Origin: Zopfochytrium polystomum | Lineage: Eukaryota > Chytridiomycota > Chytridiomycetes > Chytridiales > Chytridiaceae | NCBI GenBank assembly: GCA_025765615.1 | Contig: JAIVFJ010000526.1 | Span: 1 to 27,553, forward strand | Length of the DNA: 27,553 nucleotides | Direction: 5' to 3' | Shown: positions 17,900 through 27,553 of the stretch, in pieces | Position numbering within the stretch: the stretch's first letter is position 1 | Layout of the letters: every line of letters starts with the position of its first letter | The notes under the pieces: generated by a model | The model's database searches: none | Seen by the model: the letters and a program-made list of their open reading frames with translations, nothing else | Told to the model about the DNA's origin: nothing | Program-made: the position numbers and the translations under genes

Positions 17900-17999
17900 A
17901 GAAGGGATGCCACTTGCGCAAGGTTCCCGTTCCTGTCGTTGCGCACTTCACCTTGGCTAAATGGCGTCCCGTCGATAGTTCCCACGTCCAGCCTAAAGA

Positions 18000-18918
18000 T
18001 GACTTCGGGTCGTCGCATGCCAAAACAACAAAGTGTTCGCTTTGTCCGCATGGCCAAACGAGGATCAGGAGGCTACCGGCCATGACTGCCGCTAATATGA
18101 CTATCGATTGTCAACTTCAACGAGCTGGCCTGTGTACTTGACGTAATTCACGTCTCCTGGTGCAGGTCCTTGCAGTAGATTGTTATTGTCGGGTAATGAT
18201 ATCTCCAGATGCAGGGCCATTTATGACAAATTGACTATCCACAAAGTACTCGTTGGTCCGTGCCGTGAAAGTAACAGGCTTGATTTCCGGTATACAGTTC
18301 ATGCCCGCCACCGAGGAATCCAAATCCCGCAGCCGCCTTGTTCGAGACCGAATGCCAAAATCATACCTCGTCACGCTATATTGCGCGAATGTTTGGTTGG
18401 TCGCAGACATCCCTTTCTCTTACGAATAGCAAGTTGGATTGCAGAGGAAGTGGCTCTGCTGGAACTAAGTCTTGTGCGGCTTCTGTTTTACCACCATAGC
18501 AAACCGTTGGCACCCTCCACCATTAAAGGGCGGAGGAAGTCTGGAGTAGTGTGCTGCCATCTCGAGGGTCAACGCCACGTTGGAGGAAAAGCCAGTGACG
18601 AGCTTGAGGTCGGTCGTTCGGTTCAGGACCATTCCTGTCCACTGTCGTTCTACCCGTGGGACAGCGGAGGTGATCTGGTGTCAACAATACGTACAGCTCT
18701 CAACGCAACATACACTACTCCGGCCACGAGCAGGGGAGGCTAATGAATTTGGTTGGGGCCAGTCTACGGATGAGGAGCGGCCAGAAAACGAGGCGGATGG
18801 CGATTACCGTGCTGGGAAGGCCTGTATGCAAGTAGACGAGGGAGATGATCTTTGCGACCGCATCTTCGGCCGTTGCGATGATGATTGACACTGCTCCTCC
18901 CAAAGTCGAAAACACCAC
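18000..18918 (-). pseudogene. Decayed membrane-protein gene, copy 1
   Basis: On the minus strand, pieces in different frames align in order with the gene at 24.07-25.54 kb. They are an N terminus MVFSTLGGAVSIIIATAEDA, a hydrophobic segment PPLLVAGVVYVALRAV then IVDT, TTDLKLVTGFSSNV, VTFTARTNEYFVDSQFV, and a C-terminal transmembrane stretch LTIVILAAVMAGSLLILVW. Stops and frame changes separate them, and a central part present in the other copy is missing (about 400 bp). The layout (N-terminal hydrophobic segment, outside domain, C-terminal membrane span) resembles anonymous fungal membrane proteins; I do not recognise a named family. Its start lies about 140 bp from the RAD9 ATG, head to head. 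Introns could explain some breaks, not all. Confidence 0.55.
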
Positions 18919-19058
18919 ACAAAATGAAAATCATGAGTCCACCAAACGCCCAGCTTTCTTCTATGTTTGTGCTGGTTTCTGACAAGGATCCCGTCAGCCT
19001 CGGCTTTCACTGCGGCTGCCGGGTGCCACCGAAGAAAAAAAAATCCTCTTTTGGGAAA

Positions 19059-21671
19059 ATGGACTTCGTTGTGGGAAACTCGGCCTTGCGCAGTTGAGTA
19101 GTTGAGGGGACATTTACCGGACGTCCTTGTCCTCACTCTCGGCGTGAGAGACCAAGCGGTTTCACCAGTCCCCACGCCCCGATCACGCACGCCTCACCTC
19201 ACCTCACCAACGCAGAGGCCGAAACTTGGTTTCTGCGTGATCATGTGCATTCGATCGCGGCCGATCTTGTCCTTTGCGGCTGAACAAACCGACTTTGCAC
19301 CCTTATCCCAGGCTTCTACCGCTTCCTCCAGGCGCTCCACAAAGTCGGCGACGAGCTTTTCATCGAGCCACGCTCCACAAAGGTTCTTTTCGTGTGTGTG
19401 TGATCGCGTGTAATCCATGCTTATAAAGCCCTGATTCACAATCAGCTTGCCCTCTCAACTGTGAACCCATCGAGGTCCGCATTTGCACTGTTCACAGTTT
19501 CAGCGGACTTTTTCGAATCATTCCTTGGCCCGCTACCACAAGTCGGAGCTGGCTCAACCACAGCGTCGCAATCTTCTCGCCGTGCAGATCAGGACTGCAC
19601 CCTGGACTCGACATCGACCAGCTCAGCCTCCCCTATTGCTTACAAAGTCCTCTTGAAGGTGCCTTGGAGTCGGCATATTTGTCATCTAAACCCCTACCCA
19701 GACTGTGACAAACATTTTCAAACAAAAGACCAATCTGGATGTCATCGAAAAATGCCGGATACACTTGGACACTGGAGGGGAGACCGAAACTGGCGCACAA
19801 AGAATTGTCATTCAGCTCCTGTGCAAGTACGGGATAAAGAAGACGCACAAACTTCACTTCGAAACTTGCGACTCAGTACAAGCCCTCTACTCGAAAACGC
19901 AGTGCCAGAATCGGTGGACGGTTGCACCAAAAATTGTCCATGACTGGCTCAGTTTTTTCTCAAACAGACTGGAGGAGGTCACATTTAAGTGTGGTGCGGA
20001 TTGGGTGGTAATGAAGAGCTTTTCCGAAGATTCTCCAGATGCCGGTAAGATGGAGAGGGATCTTGTTTTCAAAACTATAGCACTCCTTCAATCCCTAGAA
20101 AAACGAAGCCTGCAGACTGAGTTGACTCTGGATCCGGAAGATTTCGATTTGTTTCACGTTGCCGATGTGACCGACGTCACTTTCAGCATGAAAGACTTCA
20201 AGTCTGTTTTGAACTTGGCAGAGGCATTGGCGCAACCAATCGCGGCATACTTTAACGGTCCTGGGCAGTAAGTTCTTGTCTGCTCTCGCCCTTTGACTAA
20301 AATGTTGTTCAGGCCCCTCACACTCTCAATATCGCAAATGAATATCTTCACGGCAGATTTCGTTCTGGCAACATTCAGCGAATCGGCCTTGACGCAATCT
20401 TCAAGCAGGCCCGCACTGTCACCCCGTGAGGAAACAAGGCAACCTGCACCTTCACAGACAGTTTCCAATGGCGGGGAAGACCACCGGATGGATGATCAAC
20501 CGAGAGTGGAGCCAGCATACCCGCAGTCAGAAGGGCAACGCACACCTGCTGCAAAGCCCACGTATCGGCCTGGAATATCCGTGTTCGCTTCATCCCCCTC
20601 GCCCGCCGATCCCTCCAAGCACCAAACTCTGCGGGACTCGCCTCATTACCAGCCAGATCATCCTGGCTCACACAGACTTGGGCTTTACAATTTATCACCT
20701 GATGTGGGTCCTGCCGGAAGCGCATTCAACCGTTCTTTGCATGCATCTCTCCCGCGCATGTCGACACCGGGACATCAACTATTCCAGAGGACCGATCAGC
20801 AAACATACACTTCGTCCAGGTCCTATGGCCAGATTACCTTGCCCAGGCCAGCCTCTTCAGTTCCAAAAGTGGTGGAGGAGGATGACCTGCCGGCAGGACA
20901 ACATCGCCCAGACCGCGCGCGTGCACCTTCCACTGGGATCTTGCCAAGCCACGACCAACGACAAAACGATGGCTTTGGTGCATTTAAGCACAAACTAATG
21001 GCCTGTGACTCAATGGATGTTGACGATGGTACCAACGGAGTGTGAACGGGGTTCGTATCATGTCTTTTACAACTCGTGTTTGACTGCGCTCCAATTTTCA
21101 AAAAGTCCGCATCACTTCACCGCTGTTCGATCCCGCAGACGATGAAGCTCAAGAGGACCCTTATTTGCGACGAGGTGCGCACCCTTCGCCTGGACTGAAA
21201 CGGCAGTATCCCATTGATCCAACGAGTGGTGGCTCTCGGAGCAGCAACACGCCGCGGTCCCGAGCAGCTACAGGCAGTAGAGCCGCTAGCGATAACGAAG
21301 GAGATTACGGTGCACAGCTGCCCCCGCGCCGAAGGCAAAAGGTGGTTGTCAACGTTTCCAGCGGGCGCGAATCCGGGACGCGGACTGTGGTGGTGGAGGA
21401 AGAGGTGGTGCCGGCTTCGCCGCCACAGGCTTCCAAGGGCTCCTCCTCCCTCCTCGTTCAATCCACCATGCGGCGTTTTACAGGCCAAACCAAATCCCCC
21501 ACCGGCGGGAGTGGTGCAAGAAACGAAAAAAGCTCGCCGTACGGTTGGAAGGCACGAACCATTCAGGTCAATTTGGGCGGCGAGGACGACGATGAAGAGA
21601 TTATCGGGCCGACCCCCCCGCTAAACCTCAGGGAGGGTGAAAGGCTCTTTTTGAGAGGAGCGGATTGTTGA
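19059..21671 (+). CDS. RAD9: RAD9-like subunit of the 9-1-1 checkpoint clamp
   Basis: RAD9 forms a PCNA-like ring with HUS1 and RAD1 that is loaded at damaged DNA to activate the ATR-type checkpoint kinase. Six exons: 19059-19092, 19312-19382, 19446-19658, 19702-20267, 20313-21028, 21106-21671. They total 2166 nt, exactly 722 codons (721 residues), which supports the model. The start MDFVVGNSALR lines up with the family N terminus. Family-type segments follow: FLQALHKVGDELFIEP, LSTVNPSRSAFALF, the second PCNA-like domain (CKYGIKKTHKLHFETC), FSMKDFKSVLNLAEAL and MNIFTADFVLATFSES (core ends near residue 318). The roughly 400-residue tail is Ser/Pro-rich and ends with an acidic stretch GGEDDDEEIIGPTPP, much longer than the human tail, and would be the kinase-target region. 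The last junction (GAT-G / TC-CGC) is the least certain. Confidence 0.9.
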
Positions 21672-21950
21672 ATGGCTGTTCTGGGAGGGCCATGTTACTT
21701 TGCTGAAATCCACTCTAAGCAAACATGGGGTGCTTGCCACAGTTCAAAATCAAACGCAAAACTGAGCTTCACGAAAGCGAAATTTCGCTTCGCGAATCAC
21801 CCAAATTCGCAAGTTCAAGGGATGCTCTCATTGAACCCCATTCTTGGACTGCTCACGTGCTGGATGGGCCGCGTGACTTGACGGACCCAAACGATCTCGT
21901 TTGTCCCGTCGCAAAAATGCCTACTTTCGATGTTCTTGTTTGGAAACGAA

Positions 21951-21986
<36 letters not shown>

Positions 21987-22304
21987 CGTGCCGGAAAATG
22001 CTCACTCTCCCTCTCACCTTCCGCCTCTCTCTTCCATGCATCCGTCAAGACAAGACGGCACGGCACAGCAAGCAGAAAAAAAGAAAAAAAAAAAAAACAG
22101 AGAGAAAGGGGCCAAAAAAAAAGGGAAGACCAGTCAAGCACCTCATACGGCGGCGCGGGACGCGTTTCTCTTTCAGCAAGCAGCAGCCACCCACCCCCCG
22201 TTCACCCCCGCCACCCAACTAACCAACCACCCAAAACCACCACCACGCTGGCGCGACAATCCCCGCAATGATGACCTCAAGCAGTAGCAGTACCAGTTGC
22301 AGTA
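21672..22304. other. Intergenic region with simple repeats
   Basis: No gene is supported. It contains a perfect 14-bp palindrome AGCGAAATTTCGCT (21776-21789), a (TCTG)n microsatellite (21951-21986), an A-rich run (22076-22130) and C-rich sequence up to 22235. Plus-strand open frames here are composed of these simple repeats. Confidence 0.55.
21951..21986. repeat. (TGTC)n microsatellite
   Basis: About nine uninterrupted TGTC units. It lies roughly 350 bp upstream of the putative RING-CH gene. Confidence 0.9.
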
Positions 22305-23663
22305 ATGGGTAGCGGTAGCAGCAGCAGCAGCACCAACGCGGACTGGCTACCTTCGTCTGACGAATCGCGCCACCCGCTTCCCACAATGGCCAGCACCCTC
22401 CGTGGCCCTTGGCCCCGCCCACTCTGGTCGAGCTGGAAACGTCGTCGGCCGGCTCAATGCGATTCGGTCAGAGGGCGGTGCTGGTGCTGTTGGGAGGAGA
22501 CGGACAGTTTATCCAACCCGCTTATCCGGGCGTGCACGGCTGCAAGGACCCGGACTTGAAGTGTGTCCACCAAAACTGCATTGACGCATACATCAACTCG
22601 CTTTCATCCCCAGTCAATGTCCTTACCCTTTTGCTGTCCATCCAATGGAGCCACTCCCTGCGGGCTGGGACGAGGAGGACGGGCGGCTCCGCGCAGCAGC
22701 CCATATTGCTCAGTCCGTTTCTTACTACCGGCTCCTGGTGCAGACCCCTGCGGCTCTTCGACATACCACCGCATCATCGCATCGACCTCCCTCCAGAAAT
22801 GGTCCAAAATCTTGACATTGGCGCCCTTCGAAGGAAGTGGAGTCGTGAGGTGCGGTCAAGCCACCAAGCATTGGAGGACGGACGAGAATCGAAAAGCACG
22901 GAGATCGAATTTGAGGAACACGAGCAATCACCACCGCAGTGCCCTACCACCCACCGCCGTCTGGTGCAGTGGGAACCCGCGTCGCCGGGGTGATCTCGCC
23001 ATGGGCTGTTGCATCCGCCTCAAGCACATTGCTTCGGGTGCTCTGTTTAGGCTATCGCCCCGCGTCGAGCGTTTCGTCGGCCGTCCGCGAATGCTTTGCC
23101 AGTACCATCTCCTCAAGACAGCGATTCACCGGGGTCACTCTACGCTGAGGTGCACCCGCTGTACAGATCTGTACAGCGTGACCTATCTTCCAGTACCAAC
23201 ATCGCATGTCCTCAAGAATTCGCCTGCGGCGAGGAGTTCTCTTTACTCTTCCTTCGGTATCATGCTGCTCATCACCTTCCTCTACGCTCTGGCTCGCGCC
23301 GGCGTGTACGCTTCGGAGATTGCGTACGCTCGCCACTCTCGCCACGTATCCCACAACAAGTTTGATCATCAGATGTACGGGTGGAGCCAGGCGGACGCCG
23401 AGGACGCCGCTTTACTCGCAGAAAGCGCGCGCCACACAAACCACCGATCGCCTGGAATTGCATGGCTGAAGAATGTTGATGCGGCTGTCTGGACGCCTCC
23501 TTGGGAGAGGGCCGGAGATTCGTATTCGTCCCGTGACCAGGAGGCAACCCATTACAAAATCGTCATGCGCGGCCACTGCCGACACCGAAACCCAAGCTCG
23601 CCCTCATGCTGGTATTGGAAGTGCCAGGTGGTGCCACAGTGGAAGCACCGCTGGCACTCTTGA
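22305..23663 (+). pseudogene. Probable RING-CH (MARCH-like) membrane E3 ligase, frame broken
   Basis: From the ATG at 22305 (Ser-rich start encoded by AGC repeats) the frame reaches GRCWCCWEETDS...PLIRACT, which matches the first half of a RING-CH finger. The second half, GCKDPDLKCVHQNCIDAYI, follows immediately but one frame over (break near 22530-22540). A CTRC pair that could close the finger lies only near 23148, followed by a hydrophobic stretch (SSFGIMLLITFLYALARAGVY) fitting a membrane-anchored ligase. The intervening 500 bp has open stretches in several frames and may hold introns or an unusually long loop. RING-CH proteins transfer ubiquitin to membrane substrates. It may be a pseudogene or an intact gene with an assembly error; the finger call is moderate and the exon model unresolved. 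Confidence 0.4.
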
Positions 23664-24067
23664 TAACGGGTGTTTGGAGCTTTTGGAATGCTCATCCTTT
23701 TGGTGCGATGCATCGAAATCCTGAGGTGGCTCAGAAGATACAGAGTCAAGAGTATTGTTGGTGTTCAGGCTTAATGCAAAAATCCTTTTAAACTCCACGC
23801 ATTCTGGAACTCTCATGTTGACCAGGGCGAATTGGGGCATACCCGCCCTTTGTGAATTTTCGTTATTCCTCCCTCTCCGTTCGCACCTTACCGTTTTCTC
23901 TACTCTTCTCAACCTCCTATGGCCCTTCGCATTCTTGCAATCAATCCGCCAGAATACTTACGTGGCGCTGTCTCGGGTTGTATTTTGCCACAGTGCGTAG
24001 GGGGGGGGGGGAAAGCTCATTACCTCAGTAGTTACTGAAAGTGCCGTGGTTTTTACGGCCTTCAGTC
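23664..24067. other. Intergenic, no gene
   Basis: Open frames here are short and without recognisable motifs. A G homopolymer of about ten bases sits at 24001-24010. It lies between the convergent ends of the putative RING-CH gene and membrane-protein copy 2. Confidence 0.5.
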
Positions 24068-25538
24068 TTACTCGCCACGATATAAGGAACAGAATCTCCC
24101 ACAGAGCCGCTCTCTGCTGGCTCTTTGGTACTTATGGCCCCATTTTTTGCGCAGATGCTGATGCGCCAGTAAATCCTCACGATCCACACCCGCGGTGGGT
24201 CTCCGACGGTTCGGTCGGGTCGCCCATTCCTCCAAAGGCCAAGTTTTCACTTCGAAGGCAAGCCAAATGATGACCCATAAGCTAGCTGCCGCGACAGATG
24301 CCAGAGCGATGATCAAAGAGAGTTCGATTTTGACCAGCTTGCCGTTATACTCGCATGTAGTCCACATCGCCCGGACCAGGCCAAGCAGCAGCAATTTGTC
24401 CATATCAACAAGTATATCTCCAGCAGTCGCGCCGCTTATCAGTAATGGATCGTTGACGAAGTATTCACTGGTTTTCGCGGAGAACGTGATCGGCGTGGTT
24501 TTTTATGTTGCAACTTAAACCTTTCAAGCACTTCATAAATGTCATTGCATCACCGAGGGTGGTGACATTGGCGACACTTCCAGCTGAGCCACAGAAGGAG
24601 GAAAACAAAAGAGCAATGGCTGGATCGACGTAGTCGTAAGCTGAAATGACACGCACATCGCTGGCCGACGGGGTGACGAGTGGCGACGAGACGCGAATAC
24701 ATGTTGCCCTGAGCTTTCCACAAACAGAGGCTGTCAGACACGTCGGTCGCGTTGTCGGGCTGAGGCTGCAAATTGAAGGTCGTCCGAGAGATCACGGTCG
24801 ACACATTATAGGCCTGAGTGTTGCTGGAGACGGCGGCAAAGTTGAGGACTGCGTACGTCCGCGTGCCGGTGGAAGCATCGCGGGGGATCCACACATGCCG
24901 AGTGTTTTTCTCTGCTCAAGCCACCACCTGTTTCCCTCGTTGCCGTAACCGACGACGATCACCCTCGTCACGCTTCTTTGCAATGGTGTTCGACATGTCG
25001 CGGACGGTCGTCTCTTTTGCGTACTGAGATGGGGTCGCGAAAGTAAGAGGTTCCAACGGTTTCAAGTCAACCGGTTGCTGCTTTGAAACCATAGCGAACC
25101 ACTCGTATTCCTCCTCCGTCGAATGGCGGTGCGAGCCCCGGGTACATTGCTGCAGCCATTGGGGCGTAAATGAGTCATGTTTGAGGAGAGTCGGGTCACA
25201 AGCTCTAGGTCGATGGTCCTGTTGAGTGTCATGCCGCTGGTAGTCCAGTCGTCACGCGAGGCACGGCTGAGGTGATTTGGGTGTCCACTACTCTCACCGG
25301 CGCTGAGAAAGACATATGCCAAGGCGGCAAGGAGCAGCGGCCCAATGACCCGCGCGGGGGGGGATGAGGGCTGGTCGAAGGGGGAGCGACCGGAGAACCG
25401 AGTCGGATGGCGACCGCGGTGCCGGGCTGGCCGGCGCGAAGGTAGAATAGCGAAAGGGAGCTTTGCGACGGCGGCCTCGGCGGCCGCGACGGCCATGGAA
25501 ACTGCAGCGCCAAAAATCAGCGAGTCGATGAATACCAT
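24068..25538 (-). pseudogene. Membrane-protein gene, copy 2 (longer, frame-broken)
   Basis: On the minus strand it starts MVFIDSLIFGAAVSMAVAA and shows, in order, a hydrophobic segment GPLLLAALAYVFLSA, VVDTQITSAVPRV, MTLNRTIDLELVTRLSSN, a probable extracellular part (TRTYAVLNFAAVSSNTQAYN), ITFSAKTSEYFVNDPLLISG, and a membrane span IELSLIIALASVAAASLWVI. A charged cytoplasmic-type tail runs to the stop at 24068. Consecutive pieces are in different frames. Comparison with copy 1 shows one-base differences inside the coding text (for example around 24345-24360), so introns alone do not explain the breaks. It could be a decayed gene or a gene with sequence errors. Function unknown; membrane topology with two or more spans is inferred from hydrophobicity. 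Confidence 0.5.
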
Positions 25539-26081
25539 CCCTTCTCGTCCTGGAGAGGGGGAAAAGCGGTTTCGGTGTGAAGTTTATGCAGCTGGTTGTG
25601 GGTGTGTCTCACCACCTGTGGATCCGAGTGCGAGTGATCCGGCAGACAACCAGTGGCGGAGTTCCAAATGATCTTGCTGCAACTTCGCCACCGTGGACTC
25701 GAGAATGATTACGCCCATTGTGTCTCTTGGGAATGGGCGTGCGACTGCGCACAAGGCCACAAGGCCCGAAGCGTTGGATGGCTTCGCGAGATTGTCCGTT
25801 TACGTCCTTGATACCATTGGATCATATGAGCCCAAATTGCACATCCCTCCCTTCAAACCGCTCGCTGAGCATTAAATTCTATTCTACTCTTCTTTTTGCC
25901 AGTTTGTAGCACGAAAATTTACTTGGTGAAGTTGCCGTCTCTCTTAACAATTGGCTGCGACAACGACCTTGAGGTTTACGAGCACAAATTGTCAAACCGA
26001 AAGTGTCTGTTGCTTCATCTGAATTGTCACAAGTCAAAAAATTGTCACGTCCAACAACGTGAAGCTCGACGTCAGCGCACG
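25539..26081. other. Intergenic, no gene recognised
   Basis: It lies upstream of membrane-protein copy 2 and downstream of the GH5-type gene. Short open frames on both strands have no motif. The sequence is not obviously repetitive. Confidence 0.5.
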
Positions 26082-27553
26082 TCAAAGAGTCAGCTTCGCC
26101 ACATTGGATGGGCCACTGTCACCGTGCTTGTTCACACCAGTGACTCGGTACAGCAGCTCTTCCCCGTAACATTCACCGAGTCCACGTACAGGGCAGCTCC
26201 ATACCCCTTGTTGTCCAAAATGGTGCTATTCAGCACGGACCAACGGCCGTAAGAAGAGCTGTCCGTCCGCTCAACGACGTAGCTTGCCGCCCCCGTCGAC
26301 CCTGTCCACCGCAGCTCGACATAGGCGTTGGATGTAATGTTGAGGGTGAGATACGGCGCCGGAACTGGTCGCTCTTCCATGTACGGCGTGCGGGGTGATA
26401 GCTTCTGGGCGCTCTCGTGCATCATGTTGACGATCTTTTGCTCGTCAGGCGGAAAGGTGCCATCAGCGGTTGTGGGGAAGCCAGGCCAGTGGTACGACGA
26501 GAAAGGGGCACCCTCTGAGTGTGTGTCTAGGATGTATCGTGCCAGTCACAAGATCAGTTGGAGTAATGACAGTGGCGGAGAAAGTGAACACTCACAGAAA
26601 CCGCCATCGCGTGCGTGGTACCGCAAGCTCCAAATCATGCAACCGGTTGCGTTCTGCAGAGTCTCGAACGTGGAAACCAAACCGCTGAGCTTGTCGAAGG
26701 AAGCCAATCCGAACTCTCCAATGATGAATGCTTTGCCTTTAGAGCTGAAGTACGCAGTGTCGTTGATTGCACGGCCTGCGTATGACTGCCCGTTGTCGTA
26801 GTAGTGGTTGGAAAATATGTCAACGAGGGGAGAATCGACAGAGATAGGATCCCAGCCGTAGAGCCCGTACTGCCCGTCAGTAAGAGGTGGTTTTGGTCGA
26901 TCTCCTTGACAAACTTTGCAACTGCGGTTGTCCAGTTCCCTACAGTCGGTCGAAAATCAGCAAGCTCACGAATCAAATTTCCCAATCTGGTGGTACGCAC
27001 CAGGCACAGGCTTGAAGTCAGAGGTGGTAAGCTCATTTCCTGTCTCCCACGCAAACACGGCACCTATATTATTGCATTGACCCAAGTCAGCAGTCGGTCG
27101 TTTGCTCACTCCACCATGCCTTACCATCGTCTTTGTACTGAATGCCGGTCACAGTATTCCTCCTGTTCAAGATGTAGCGCACAACCGACAGGTACCCGTC
27201 GATAATTTCTTGATTGCGGAAAAAGTCGTCGAACGAACCGCCATAAAGGCTCGCAAACTCCTTGACACCGCCCCACCACTGCCAGCGATCTAGAGGGGAG
27301 AAGTAGTGAACTCTGTAAAAAGACAATCACCGGATTGGTGACAAACACATTTACCAATGAAAGGCAGAATGAGACGAACTCCCAGCTCCCCAGCAATCGC
27401 AAATGCTTGGTCTAAAGCCACAAAGAGCTCTTCGTTGGCGTATAGCTGCACAGAGCTTGGGGTCACTTGTGGGATCGGCTTCCACCCCAGCGGAGCCGAG
27501 TTGAGGGGCGGATTTCCGTTTGTGCCAGCAGCGACATGAACGTACGAGCCGTT
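26082..27553 (-). CDS. GH5-type glycoside hydrolase (endo-mannanase-like) with FN3-like tail, 5'-partial, two frame breaks
   Basis: A clan GH-A hydrolase, probably secreted and acting on beta-mannan-type cell-wall polysaccharide. Substrate is inferred; the N terminus is off the right edge. Introns read by frame: 27290-27354, 27064-27124, 26940-27000 and 26527-26595. Segments in order are LGVRLILPFI, DRWQWWGGVKEFASLYGG, AVFAWETGNEL (acid/base Glu), LYGWDPIS, FSNHYYDNGQ, KAFIIGEFGL (nucleophile Glu) and MIWSLRYHARDGGF. The C terminus holds a fibronectin-III-like module (YVELRWTGSTGAASYVVER ... LLYRVTGVNKHGDSG, ending in a stop at 26082). Single-base breaks occur near 26870-26885 (between NHLLL and DGQYG) and near 26160-26166 (a run of four G before GEELLYR). 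Both catalytic Glu are kept. Confidence 0.75.

Noticed and set aside
19194..19439. A minus-strand open frame with a realistic amino-acid composition (CGAWLDEKLVADFVERLEEA)
   Set aside because: It is the antisense of RAD9 exon 2 (19312-19382) and its flanking introns; the plus strand gives the conserved RAD9 text.

Overview
The window is nuclear DNA of a basidiomycete-type fungus. The right half has genes with many 42-77 bp GT-AG introns, fungal housekeeping genes (PAN3, RAD9) and a secreted GH5-family glycosidase. The left half is a transposon-dense block. The switch between them is abrupt, near 14.38-14.45 kb. All calls come from reading the sequence; no database search was possible.

1-14.4 kb: a nest of Ty3/gypsy (Metaviridae, chromovirus-type) LTR elements of one family. 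Element 1 (1833-5788, minus) and element 2 (8999-12953, plus) are near-identical and inverted. Element 3 (12954-14378, plus) is a decayed fragment joined to element 2 through a shared LTR. The intact copy encodes Gag, then by an apparent -1 frameshift a Pol with aspartic protease, integrase (DD35E) and chromodomain. Reverse transcriptase and RNase H are absent and a repetitive Ser/Gln-rich linker stands in their place. The LTRs carry long arrays of alternating GAA/TTC pentamers (perfect heat-shock elements), a TATA box, and an 11-nt start-of-R sequence exactly complementary to the PBS, the self-priming layout of Tf1/sushi elements. Arms of 4045 and 4044 bp surround a 3032-bp spacer with no gene, and each arm ends precisely at the 3' end of a tRNA-like sequence.

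14.4-21.7 kb: PAN3 (poly(A) nuclease adaptor; about 11-12 exons) and RAD9 (9-1-1 DNA-damage clamp subunit; 6 exons whose lengths sum to an exact reading frame), both on plus. Between them on minus lies a decayed copy of a gene for a membrane protein.

21.7-27.6 kb: a microsatellite-rich intergenic stretch, a probable RING-CH (MARCH-like) membrane E3 ligase gene with a frame break, a second, longer, also broken copy of the membrane-protein gene (minus), and the 3' part of a GH5-type glycoside hydrolase gene (minus, running off the right edge) with a fibronectin-III-like tail and two single-base frame breaks. Because several unrelated genes on the right carry one-base breaks, assembly error competes with true pseudogenisation there.

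The most notable system is the RT-less, heat-shock-element-loaded, frameshifting chromovirus and its inverted duplication anchored on tRNA-like sequences.
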